Positions 25,128-36,330 of a stretch of 64,000 nucleotides of DNA are shown one piece after another (within the stretch, counting starts at the first letter, position 1; each line of letters begins with the position of its first letter). A program made the translations under genes and the position numbers. Under the pieces are notes generated by a model. It made no database searches. It was given only the letters and a program-made list of their open reading frames with translations, and was not told the origin of the DNA. Source of the stretch: Trissonchulus latispiculum (lineage: Eukaryota > Nematoda > Enoplea > Enoplida > Ironidae); NCBI GenBank assembly GCA_030248195.1, contig JASAND010020355.1, positions 1 through 64,000 of the forward strand, read 5' to 3'.

Positions 25128-27765
25128 GAAACGAGGAAGAATGAAATGTTAGTTGCAGGTCACCCTTGAGTCACCAGAACAGTGAATTTCAGCTTTTCAG
25201 TCCAAATGTACTGCAACGAGCTGGTCCAGCTGGATGTTGAACCGCGGCCCTTCTGCCCTAAAACGTCAGTCCACTGCATCGCAGCGTAATCAGCTGAAAT
25301 TCTGTATCAGGCCTATTAACTCCTCTGTGGATGCTTCCCGCTTTCGTTAACAAGCCTTCACTAAAGCGGGGTCCGAATCTGGGGTGAGCCTGCCCCGACT
25401 CGGTCGAAGCTGTAGCCGTAAAAGCTTCCGAGATTTCCAGGGCGTCTGCCCCAAGATTGGTAAAAATGACAATTTTTAGCTTTTTGGCCAAAACTCAAGG
25501 GAATGCGCCGATTTTTAACATTTTTAAACAATTTTTCAAACGCTAAAACTTGCCAAACACGTGGTGCTCAGGTGTCTGCCCTTTCTTCCTTTTCGCTGAC
25601 AGAAGTTTGCACGGTTTTTGGTCTGGGGCGTCTGCACATACCTCATCTTCCAACGTTTTCCTTTGCTTACAAATTCTCCTTCTTTATGCAATAATATCAT
25701 GATACTATAAGGTTATTGCCAGTTTTTCGGCTTGCCGATTGATGGAAACTAAACGCGGCCTCTACATCATAAGCATCTGTGGTACAAACTGTAGACGCGT
25801 GCCTCCCTGACATCTATAATTAGTGATCTAATTGCTAAACAGATTGCAACTTGGCAAAAGCTGAGCTATGGCACACACACACACATGGTTGGCATGTGGC
25901 ATGTGGCTTTGGCACAACTCTGGTATAGGTATAACAGCAGTATAGGAAGAGGATAAAAATTTACAAACTGGATCAAAACATTTTTTCTTGTAGGCGCACT
26001 CAGTTTTACAATTTTCAACTACAATTACAACAGAAGTTATGCGAGCGAATCTAATTGGCAGATTAAAGCGTAAATGCAGCTAGCAACGCTGTGAGGGGAA
26101 GTCTTTTAAAAGAGAAAATTGCAACCTAAAATGTATTTTACATACACACCATCCAACAGTATTAATTTGCCATATCAGAGTTGGACGCTGGCTGAAATTA
26201 GTGGAACACACCCGCCCTGCAGCCCGAACCTTAATTTTCGGTCCGCATATATAATTTTTGGTCCTGTCTCTACTACTTTCACCACTCAAAATTATTAAAA
26301 CTTAAAACGTAACTTTGATATGGGTATGTTTTCGACCATGCTGAGTTTACATTTAGTAGAATATTTCGATATCGTAAGAACTTACTTTTTGGATCAGCTA
26401 GGGGGGAACCAAAGGAAACCGAAAAACTTGTTGTCTTCGATATTGCTGAGTAGTTGCATACATAGCATACATAATCCATAATAGTATCATTACCTAAATA
26501 TTGAGCCTGTTTAGGCATGTTTTCTTGTATTACGGCTTGGCTGAACGATCGTACTCACTGTATGGCCTCGTTTGTGGTGAAAGGTCCACTCATACTCCAC
26601 GTTCTTAGAAATACGTGCAGTTTATAGAGACAGTGATATGAGCATGCAGCATTCGACTGTTGTGGGACCAAATATACTGCCGTATTTATTTGCTGATTCA
26701 ATCTGGCCTGAATATGTGTAATTGTAGGGTACGACATGGCCATTACATTTCATGACCAACAGATTCCGAATCGAAAACGTTATTGCGTTTTCTTTGTCAA
26801 AGATTAGCAGAGAAACGTGGCCCATAGGGCCTTCCATGCCACTGACCCCGTGAAGATTGAAAGCAAATGGGGTTGCACTCGTTAGAGTAGTCTCTTATTG
26901 AACGGAGAGAGTCGCTTTTCAGTGCGCCGGATGGCATCCAGCTTTTGGTTGAAGTTGACCTCAGTTGCAAAGGTCCTGTAAAGTACTTTGAAACTGTCGT
27001 TAGGTTTGTTGGAAGGAATCAGTGGTTGTGGACCATTCAACTCACTGTGGTTGCACTAGTTAGAGTAGTTTCAGTAAGACCTTGTTCGATATTCTGCCTG
27101 TCCCGTACTATTTCGTTTCTAAAATGGAGACAGTCGAATATCAATTAAGCAAAATGCTGCTTTAATAACAACAACGTATCTAAAATTACATTATATTTAC
27201 AATTTGGTTTTGGTGTTCTAAAAAATCAAAGCAAGAAACTGGAGTTATCTGTTTAAGCTGTTTACTCTTTACTAGTCAATGATCGGATCTAGCTTCTTTC
27301 TTTAAATGTCATATTTTTTCTTTAGTGTCATTGTTGTTGCATAAAGTGCAACACTCCAAAGCAAGCTAAAATCCTTCTTGAAGGCGCCTGTACTTTGTTG
27401 GGGGAGGCGCACGTTTGACGTTAGGGTACAGCTTGCAGGCATGGCATAGGGGACCAAACTGATAGGAAGGCAGACTTTGCTCCACCTTTTCCACATGACC
27501 CTCAAACCCACATGATTGTCAGGTCGGTCAGTCATCAACACCTAGAGAAAAAATGTTTTTAAAAATTGCTCCTAGATGGTGTGAGAAAAATACGTACGTG
27601 GAATGATGGACAAAAGTGATTGAATGGCAAAAGAAAGGTTTATCAAGGGTTCAACCCCCACAGACAAATTAAACAACATTCTACCGAAATAAAAATTTGA
27701 TAAATATTAATGAAGGGATTCAAATCGCAAGAATAATTTTGACACCCTGAGCTCCTGGCAGGCGA

Positions 27766-28441
27766 GTGTATTAAACACAAGAACACCGTTACTGTTACGT
27801 TAACAGAGCTGCACGATACATTGGCAGATGCTTCGTTATAGCAAGCCAGATATCAGCCAGGGTGTATTAATGCCTACAAATAACGAAAAGATAAATCGTA
27901 TGTCAGCCTCTTGCGTTACAGTATAAACAAACAAGATGATTTCTTAAGTAGCAGCCCATCCTGTGCAAACCAGCGTGGAAATATTTGAACTTATTCCTAG
28001 ATATATATTTGAAAATATTCAATGGCGGGAGCTGTTGACATCCGTTCAAAGTACATCATCCTCTTGCATAACTACTTCCGATCTGAGATTTAATCGATTG
28101 AAATTAAGCTATACAGAACTTTCAATAAGCTTTGCAAATAAAAGTTTGAAATTTAAAAATACGTCGTAGCGTTATTTGTTTTTTTAATCCTCCGCAGACA
28201 TTATCGATTAATGAAGGTTCACGCAAAGCCGATTGTACAGTTCAATATAAAAATTGCACTAAATTAGACTGGGATTGACGACCAAGCAACCGCTCGGCCT
28301 TCGACGCTCAAAAATCAAACTAATGCCCGGTCTCTAACCCGTGTGATTACAGGTCAGGTTAATAAAGCAATTTAAAAATGAGAATAACGATTGTAAAAAT
28401 TAGTAGTGATTTTTGGAAAATCACAATGAGAAAATTAAAAA
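27766..28441. other. Unpaired sequence just outside the right arm
   Basis: Here the palindrome homology ends. An open frame on the plus strand (27,963-28,169, ending TAG) follows an acceptor-like AACCAG, but it has no recognisable domain. Otherwise I see nothing but AT-rich single-copy sequence. Confidence 0.4.
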
Positions 28442-28454
28442 TTATAATGTAAAG

Positions 28455-28842
28455 ACCATAGGATAACGTGGGGGGGAATGGGGGGTGCATACCCCCCCCA
28501 GACCGACAAAAAACGGGTAGACCCCCTCAGAAAAAGGAAAAAAGGGCAGACCCTCTCGTCCAGAAAGGAAAAAAGCGTAGACCCCTCGGCGGTTTTTACC
28601 AAAAATAGGTAATTTTTTAGCAAATTTTAGCGATTTTTTCAAAACATTTCTTAAAAATCGCTAAAACTTGCCATTTTTTACTAATTTTTTGTCAAAAACG
28701 TTAAAAATTCTCAATTTTTACCAATTTCGGGGCAGACCCCCATAAAATTTAGGATTTTTTCAGGGGTAGGCCCTTCGCCGACGTCGGGGTAGACCCCCCC
28801 AGAATCGGACCCCGTGTATGGTAAAGACTTATGTATTTAAAG
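28455..28842. mobile_element. C/G-run miniature element, copy 1
   Basis: The ends are imperfect inverted repeats starting ACCATA and leading into long runs of G (left) and C (right). The element is bordered by a 13-bp direct repeat TTATAATGTAAAG at 28,442-28,454 and 28,843-28,855, which could be a target-site duplication or part of the element. Phrases such as CAGACCGACAAAAAACGG recur at 42,676, and related elements lie at 48,152 and 59,258. It has no coding capacity and is a non-autonomous element. Confidence 0.55.
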
Positions 28843-29226
28843 TTATAATGTAAAGAGTATGTATATTTTAATTCAGAAGAGAAAACCTTACCCAAGTGGA
28901 GTTTTAATCGAAGTAATTTGGTCACGCGATATTTTAATGAAGATGAAAGATTGTGCCAACATTTCGTTATCATAATTTGAACATCAGTGCTTACCGCCGT
29001 CTGGGTGGTGCTGCTAGTTTTTAGAACGTTTTCGTAGATCAAAGATATGCCGCCTCGCTAGTATTAGCTAAGCTGTGAGTTTGGTGGGGCGGTGGGTCTG
29101 TAGGTTACTAACTTCCCCCCCCCCCACGTTTTTCACTATTGTGTTCCCGTTCCACTTAAAACATGACACATGTATATTTCTGCATATGTATAAACACACA
29201 TATCTGAGCACATGTATATGTGTTAA

Positions 29227-29747
29227 AATACATGTATTTTATACAGAAAATATGAAAACTCCTAGGGTTGTAAGGGTCGCAACTATTGCCACCCTAGAAA
29301 TATGTGTTAAACATAGCGAAAACATAAATAGTGTTAAACATAGAGAAGGGTGGGAAGTCTGGCACCGGACTCTAGGTGTAAAAAATATATACACATGTAC
29401 ATATGCATATGTACATATTTGTAAAATACATGTATTTCATATAGGAAATTGAAGGGTGTCGAGGGTGTCAAGGGTGGCAACTTTTGCCACCCTTGTCACC
29501 CTAGAAATATGTGTTAAAGATAGGGAAAATTGAAGGATGGGAACGGTGGCTCCGGACTCTAGGTGTATAAAAATATATACACATGTACATATGCATATGT
29601 TCATATTTGTAAAAATACATGCATTTCATATAGAAAATTGACGGGTGGCAAGGGTCGATACTTTTGCCACCCTTGCCACCCTAAAACTGTGTGTTAAATA
29701 TAGCGAAAATTGAAGGGTCGGAACGGTGGCCCCGGATCCTACGGGTG

Positions 29748-29760
<13 letters not shown>
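29227..29760. repeat. ~190-bp tandem array, about three units
   Basis: Units start at about 29,227, 29,423 and 29,612 with AAATACATGTATTT-like sequence. Each contains a GGGTGGCAACTTTTGCCACC-type hairpin, a TATGTGTTAAA phrase and a CCGGACTCTAGGTGTA block. The last unit runs into the (TA)n tract. It is a minisatellite with a hairpin in every unit. Confidence 0.7.
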
Positions 29761-29809
<49 letters not shown>

Positions 29810-29839
29810 CATATATGTATGTATATGCATGTATGTACG

Positions 29840-29880
<41 letters not shown>
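29751..29880. repeat. (TA)n tract at the left edge of a palindrome
   Basis: Two (TA)n runs are split by TACATGTACATATATGTATG-type sequence. The tract adjoins the left end of the 29,881-33,699 palindrome exactly, and a similar (TA)n tract adjoins the right end. Confidence 0.9.
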
Positions 29881-29884
<4 letters not shown>

Positions 29885-30830
29885 CTCGGATTCTGAGAAA
29901 TTCGACCCCAGTTGTTCAAGTCAAAAAGCGAGGGTAATCAATTTCGCTCATTCCGATATATATTAAACTAGAAGACATTCTAAGAACTTTGGCACTTGCC
30001 GTTTTTTTCCAATTCCTCCTGTAGCGTTCACAGCAAGCCCTCAAAGTTGACTCATTTTCACGATTTTGGCTCTGTCGACTGGGTGTTTCTTTACTAGTTG
30101 GCTACAACGTTTGCCTTGACCAAACCGGCTCAAATTTGGCACACATAGTAAGGATATGTGGCCCAGTCTACATACCAAATTTGAGCCTTCCAACTGTCTC
30201 CATGCTAGAGATATGTACGACGAAGGCCGAAAGTTCTCGTTCGGCTCTGCCCGAAAATTCACATATTTTTGGCCAAAACTATATACAGATATCAAAAGCC
30301 AAAAGGACATTGGCATATATGTTGTACCTCTATACCAGTCCTAACATCATGCAAAAAATCAGCGATTTTTAGGGGGAAATGCATAACCATTTATGACTTC
30401 GAATATAGGTCGCTACGGCTGCAGGCAGCAGAGTAGTCCTATGTTAAAGCACCATTGACGAAGCTAGTTGCTACCTACACTGCCTAATTCATGCTCATAA
30501 TATTGTCATATGGAGACACTTTTGTTGGTATAATATTAGGTATTTAGCCCTTTACACGTTTGAGCTGAATCAAAGATCAAACTTCAACAACAAAAAATTT
30601 CCCGGTCAGCAGTACACACAGATTCCACCAGTTTTTGGCCATAACTATACGCAGATATCAAAAGCCAAAAGGAGTTTGACATGTATATTTTGGTTCAATA
30701 CTAGTCCTAACTTCATGCAAAAATTGAGCAATTTTTAAGGGGAAATGTGTAACCATTTATGACCTCGCATACATACCTGCATACGATGGTAGGCAGCGTG
30801 GTGGCCGTATATCAAAGCGCCATTGGCGAG
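29881..30830. repeat. Left arm of 3.8-kb palindrome
   Basis: Positions here pair with 32,770-33,699, with coordinates summing to about 63,580. The segment 30,136-30,372 is identical to 33,208-33,444 in reverse complement. Pairing weakens inward past 30,480. No protein is encoded. Confidence 0.9.
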
Positions 30831-31500
30831 CTAATTGCAGCCTAGAGTGCTTAATTTTGGCTAATTGAGTTATCATACAGTTACGCAATTGTCGCTGAAA
30901 TATTGTTTGTTAGTGCATTAATGGTAAATAATTTGTCTTTTGTCTAAACTCCCGTTAACATTGCTAATGTTCAAGTGACTTATTGGTTTACTGCGGCAGT
31001 GGTTTACTGCGGTCCGAAGACGTATATACACTTTTGCTTGTTTTCTGAATGCCTCTCGTATTTTAAAACAGTCAAAATAAGCTAATTTCTGTTTTACAAG
31101 TATATACCGCAAATAAAAAAGGCCTCAATTAGTTCACTATTTAAAAGTCTTTTGTTTATTCGAAACAGTCACTGTTCAAAATGTTGCCACGGACATCGTC
31201 GTCGCTCGCTTGGAATTCGTGATGTTCCATGTAGTCGTCCCTGTCAATTGAATTTATTGGCTCTTGATTGTTGGATGATGCCATTCTAGACTGGGCAGAT
31301 AGCCGGCTGGACAAAAATCGTATTATTTATATAAACGAAAAACTATCCATATTAAGGTTTATGGAAATCCTGCGAAGAAAGCTGACCACTTCCAACCGCT
31401 TGTTATTAGCGACAGTAAGGGAATAAACTGAAGATGTGCATGCTTAGCACGATTTTCTAGTGCAATAAGCAAATTTTTATTTATGTCCGAAACATTGCCA
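30831..31500. other. Unpaired inner sequence of the 3.8-kb palindrome
   Basis: This AT-rich stretch has no partner on the right side. I see no gene in it. Its right edge leads into a third copy of the arm unit at 31,505-31,557. Confidence 0.4.
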
Positions 31501-31557
31501 AACAGCATGAATTAGGCAGTGTGTAGGTAGCAACTAGCTTCGTCAATGGCGCTTTAA

Positions 31558-32765
31558 GGGGGGGGGCTATTAAAATCGACTTGCCCCGACTTTGTGCGAT
31601 TGGCTTACTTTTTGGCGAAGATGTAGAGCATGGGTGTGGTCGAAAAAATATCGGGTACTGAGATCTTAGCTGCCTTCCAGCCATGTGCAGCCGTCGGGTT
31701 TATGTGCCCGACCCCCCGTATTTCACAACTACCAACATAATTAATTAAAAATCGTTGCTAGCTGCAAAACCCTAGCTTCAAAGTTGCCATTTGCAAATAT
31801 GATTCGGCACATGTGCCCCTATCTGCAGAAAAATACTAGACGTCCGTATCTTATCTTCATCTCTGGGAATTACTCTTCAAAGTTGAAGTTTCGGCAAAAA
31901 TTTAAAAATTTTTGGCTAACGAAAGGAAAATTTTATTACTCGTGCAAACTATAAGGCTGTAATTTAGCACAAAAGGATGCCCTATAGGAGTACTCATTTG
32001 TGCCAAATGGCAAGAAATTCTGCGGCGTGAAAGAATTTATATGTCAACTTTAATCTTCAAAAATTGCCGAAACCGCCATTTTCAGTCTGTCGGATCCAGT
32101 GTAGAGGCTTTTTGCAGCCATAGAAGTCGCAGACCTTCACTAATCGAGCTGAAATCGTTTGTGGGTGTGTTTTTGACCACGCTGAGTTCAAATATCTCAA
32201 AAAAATTTAATTTCAAAAAATTTGATTTTTTCGATTTTCTGGGTACCATTAAAAAGGCGATTTTGGCGATTTTTAAAGGTTAAAGTTGACATAAAAATTT
32301 TTTCACGCGGCAGAATTTCTTACCATTTGGCACATTTGGCACACCGCCTTTTATGCCAAATTACAGCCTTATAGCTCGCACCAGTAATAAAATCATCCTT
32401 TCGTTAGCCAAAAATTTTTAAATTTCTGCAGAAACTTCAACTTTGAAGAGTAATTCCCTTAGATGCAGATAAGATACAGATGTCTAGTATTTTTCTGTCT
32501 GCTGATAGAGGCATATGTGCCGAATCATATTTGCAAATGGCAACTTTGAAGCTTGGGTTTTGCAGCCAGCAGAGATTTTTAATTAATTATGTTGGTAGTT
32601 GTGAAAAACGGGGGTCGGGCACATAAACCAGACGGCTGCACATGGCTGGAAGGCAGCTAAGATCTCAGTACCCGAAATTTTTTTGACCACACCCATGCTC
32701 TATATCTTCGCCGAAAAGTAGGCCAATCGGACAAAGTCGGGGCAAACCTTTAGTAGCCCCCCCCC
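31558..32765. mobile_element. TTAA-flanked foldback element
   Basis: The element is 1,208 bp, begins with a G run and ends with a C run, and is bordered by TTAA at 31,554-31,557 and 32,766-32,769. Its arms (31,558-32,055 and 32,262-32,765) are inverted repeats around a ~200-bp loop. The empty target site, GCTTTAACATAGG, survives in the neighbouring repeat unit at 33,133-33,145, which proves insertion at TTAA. TTAA duplication is the hallmark of the piggyBac superfamily; there is no transposase inside, so it is non-autonomous. Confidence 0.8.
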
Positions 32766-32769
32766 TTAA

Positions 32770-33696
32770 CATAGGACTACTCTGCTGCCTGCAGCCGTAG
32801 CGACCTAGATGCGAGGTCATAAATGGTTACGCATTTCCCCCTAAAAATCTCTGATTTTTTTGCATGATGTTAGGACTAGTATTGAACCACAATATACATG
32901 TCAAACTCCTTTTGGCTTTTGATATCTGCGTACAGTTTTGGTGAAAAATTGGTGGAATCTGAGTGTACTGCTGACCGGAAAAGTTTTTGCTGTTGAAGTT
33001 TGATCTTTGATTCAGCTCAAACGTGTAAAGGGCTAAATACCTAATATTATACCAACAAAAGTGTCTCCATATGACAATATTATGAGCATGAATTAGGCAG
33101 TGTAGGTAGCAACTAGCTTCGTCAATGGTGCTTTAACATAGGGCTACTCTGCTGCCTGCAGCCGTAGCGACCTATATTCGAAGTCATAAATGGTCATGCA
33201 TTTCCCCCTAAAAATCGCTGATTTTTTGCATGATGTTAGGACTGGTATAGAGGTACAACATATATGCCAATGTCCTTTTGGCTTTTGATATCTGTATATA
33301 GTTTTGGCCAAAAATATGTGAATTTTCGGGCAGAGCCGAACGAGAACTTTCGGCCTTCGTCGTACATATCTCTAGCATGGAGACAGTTGGAAGGCTCAAA
33401 TTTGGTATGTAGACTGGGCCACATATCCTTACTATGTGTGCCAAATTTGAGCCGGTTTGGTCAAGGCAAACGTTGTAGCCAACTAGTAAAGAAACACCCA
33501 GTCGACTGAGCCAAAATCGTGAAAATGAGTCAACTTTGAGGGCTTGCTGTGAACGCTACAGGAGGAATTAGCAAACACGGCAAGTGCCAAAGTTCTTAGA
33601 ATGTCTTCTAGTTTAATATATATCGGAATGAGCGAAATCGATTTTTGAGGTTGAACAACTTATCACTGACCCGAGTCGAATTTCTCAGAATCCGAG

Positions 33697-33699
<3 letters not shown>
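32770..33699. repeat. Right arm of 3.8-kb palindrome
   Basis: This is the reverse-complement partner of 29,881-30,830. The outer ~600 bp are nearly identical to the left arm, and the inner part is more diverged. A shorter tandem copy of the same unit (31,505-31,557 plus 32,766-33,080) precedes the outer unit and is the one split by the TTAA element. Confidence 0.88.
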
Positions 33700-33756
<57 letters not shown>

Positions 33757-33822
33757 GTATATATATATATATATATTTGTGTGTGTGTGTGTGTGTGCGT
33801 GTGTGTGTGTGTGTGTGTGTAT
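33700..33822. repeat. (TA)n and (GT)n microsatellite at the right palindrome edge
   Basis: About 75 bases of (TA)n with occasional TG are followed by ~45 bases of (GT)n. It mirrors the (TA)n tract at the other edge. Confidence 0.93.
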
Positions 33823-34460
33823 ATAGGTGGTTTTGATTTCTCCTAGTAGATATACAAGTAATTTTTTAATTATTTGCCATCGCGCGGATTATTGGCCTAA
33901 TGCCCAAGCTAATCTCAATCATCCTATTATTGGGCAATCAGCAAATCGTGATTCAATTAAATGCCTGAATAATACAGTTCGGCTAGTGTAGTAGCTAAGA
34001 CGTAAGGCTACCGCCGTAATAGCCAGAGATAAAATTACTGCTAAATTTAAGTATTTTAGTTTTTCGGACTGTTCCAACAACTGTACTTTGAGTTGGCTGT
34101 GGAAACGAAAGGCGATTCAGATATTTTTGAAAATTATTGGACAAAAAGCTTAGTTAGATGTAGTTGTTGTTGTATGTTAGTTGTACGCTCTATGACATGG
34201 TGTAACATCTGCTTTGGCTAAGAATACTTTCAGGGAGCCGGAATGTAGGGTACTTAGTAGTGTACAGTAGGGCGGTGATGCCCTACTGTGATATTTTAGT
34301 ATTATTTAAAAAGATTCGTCATCAAAAATTAGTCCGAACTTGTGCACCTCGGTTTTATTGAAATTGCCCCGATAGTTCGTAAATTGCATCTGAAATGTTA
34401 TAATTGTCAGTGTTTTTGCAAAGATACATCATGCATATCCATAGTAACGTCCAAAATTCT
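33823..34460. other. AT-rich sequence without a recognised gene
   Basis: Apart from a short hairpin around 34,265-34,290 (CAGTAGGGC / GCCCTACTG) I see nothing here. Confidence 0.4.
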
Positions 34461-34521
34461 GTTTCAAAACTCTGTTAAAATCTAATTGGCTGGAGGTCTG
34501 TCACGTGATTTAGTAATCACT

Positions 34522-34620
34522 ATGGCGGCCTCCAGCAACTTTCTATTCAGTTTACGTCTGTTTTTCATGCGAGCAGGTCGGTCCTATTCGTCTCTCTTTT
34601 CATCACATTTATATGCTTAA
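34522..34620 (+). CDS. Possible short N-terminal coding start, mitochondrial-signal-like
   Basis: An ATG after TAATCACT opens a 32-residue frame, MAASSNFLFSLRLFFMRAGR then SYSSLFSSHLYA, ending at TAA. It is rich in Ser, Leu and Arg with no acidic residues, as in mitochondrial targeting peptides. A TCACGTGA palindrome lies 20 bases upstream, as seen in many animal promoters. It could be an upstream frame in a 5' UTR or a first exon spliced before the stop. No downstream exon was identified. Confidence 0.22.
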   Translation: MAASSNFLFSLRLFFMRAGRSYSSLFSSHLYA

Positions 34621-35334
34621 GTATTTTTCTGGACTTTGTTTGGGGTTCCCTAGCGCTTTGAACGCCGGAGTAGGCAAGTAAAAGTCACCCAAATCTGGTG
34701 ATAGATTGGGTGGGGAACACCCAAATAACAGCTATCGGGGCCCCAGTAACTATATATTTGTCCTATTTATGATATATTTTATGCTATAAATCTGCCATCT
34801 CTGTCTGGATTTCCAGTCAACTGTAAGTCTGCACTGAAATTTATTGCATTCTCCCCCCTCCAGTTTCAGTAAATATTGTAAGTCGGCCATTTGGCCTATT
34901 GTTTTGTAGCTAAGTTTTAGATTGGTTAGTTCGGTAGGTAGGGTACCTAGGGCCTAGGATTGGGGTAACGTAGTGGGAGTGAGCCTAAGTTTCACGATTA
35001 ATTGGGTTCTAATTGGCGAGGCTTGTCGAGGTCGGCCTGGAAATCATCTCCAGTCCAGGTTGCGTATCCAGCCTAAAGCGCACAGCACCCCAGTAAAGGG
35101 TTTTGGTCGCCATTTATCCAGTCTCTGGGGCCAAATCTTTACAGTAGCGGTAGCCGCTACTACCTCCCCTTCAGAAGTTTTTCATGAGTTATTTCTAATA
35201 GTTTTCTTTAAACGTACCTAAATTTCTGAACAACTTGTCTACACTGGAGCGTCTGTTATTTTTGTTATTTGCATAGCTTAGGGAAGATTGAGCATCACAC
35301 CGAACGCATATCGAAAGGGTGTTTTGTAACAAAG

Positions 35335-35344
35335 ATGGCTTCCG
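35335..35344 (+). CDS. Possible first coding exon (M-A-S) before a strong donor
   Basis: The sequence ACAAAGATGGCTTCCG is followed directly by the consensus donor GTAAGT. The context around ATG is good (A at -3, G at +4). A 10-nt first coding exon is plausible, but I could not find the next exon, so the gene is unconfirmed. Confidence 0.25.
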
Positions 35345-36326
35345 GTAAGTCTAAGTTTTTCTTTAGAAGGGAGTTGTTGCACTAATTGTCTGGGCACCAA
35401 ATTATTGTTTGTTGTTCCTACGTCTGGGGTTGCCCGATAACTTCAAATTATTTACTTGATTTTTCTTTTACTTGATTCTACCATTGTAACACCCCTTCAC
35501 CTTAGCTCCCCCTTTCATTGGGTGCTTAATTTCCTGTCCGTCCTCCTCTCTTGTCCTTTTGTCCCTTCCCTGGCTGTCAGCAAGAGTACATAATGATAAG
35601 AGTATGACAAGCGTAACATTCTATGCAGTGAAGGCCAAAACTATGCTGTGCGCGCTATCGGCTGACCCCCCCACGAATTGACCCCCTTCTCACACCGCCC
35701 CTACATGGGAACGTGGTCGAAACGGGGGTCACTCACTGCTTTGCATACCTACACGTTGAGATTATGGGGGCTACGAACGGTTTTGCCCAACTTATTCCGA
35801 GAGACCTACCTTTTGGTATATGATTAGCTAACATATCTTGGTTAAATTGTTCGTAGTGGACATTATTATATCTAACACACATCGACTCTGGCACTACGCC
35901 AAAGTCGAAATTTTTGTGCGAAAAGTGGGTTTTTTGAAAAGGTTTTTGTGAACTCTGGTGAATTAACGGTTTGACCAATTCTGAAACTTTTTGCCACAAA
36001 TGTTAATGCATCTGTCAAATTGTTTAGCGAGAGAGTTAAACTCACATTCTTGACTTGACGCATACTAACGTCTTACTTGTCTCTAATTAAGGTAAGCGTG
36101 CCAGCAGGAATTCTATACATTGCGTACACTAACAAGCTGTATGTTTACTTTGTTTCAAAATCTTTCCTCTGTAGCTGTACTACCTTTCATTAATAGTCGT
36201 AGACGTAAGTGTCGAGTACCTACATATTTTCAGTGTAATGGCCTTGGAAGTTGACTCATATTCAGAAACTCGCGTAAGACAGAGAAGTCCTGACGTGTCT
36301 TTCCATACACAGATTCGCAAGACTAC
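35345..36326. other. Unassigned sequence, with a partial copy of a small element
   Basis: Positions 35,647-35,675 (GCGCGCTATCGGCTGACCCC) match the end of the small element at 59,717-59,912. The rest shows no recognised gene. Confidence 0.4.
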
Positions 36327-36330
36327 TTAA

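Larger units (their letters stand above)
13098..27765. repeat. Right arm of the giant inverted duplication
   Basis: This arm is the reverse-complement partner of 1-13,094 and keeps collinear order throughout. Homology stops near 27,765, after which the sequence has no partner in the window. It carries gene-A exons on the minus strand (15,864-17,868), gene-B exons on the plus strand (22,724-23,847), a 390-bp tandem duplication (23,783-24,562) and the composite satellite (18,020-20,700). Arm-to-arm differences mix substitutions and indels. The two tandem copies inside this arm differ from each other almost only by substitutions, which argues against a purely indel-noisy read. Confidence 0.93.

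Noticed and set aside
1..27765. A single giant DNA transposon with 13-kb terminal inverted repeats
   Set aside because: There is almost no internal sequence between the arms, no transposase, polymerase or integrase frame, and the arms carry host-like spliced exons.
29710..29937. Frames of alternating Tyr and Ile in (TA)n tracts (also at 33,645 and 53,687)
   Set aside because: Pure translation of dinucleotide repeats.
30136..30372. 78-residue frame identical to one at 33,208-33,444
   Set aside because: The identity reflects the palindrome arms; the frame has no start context, no domain and no homologous coding evidence.
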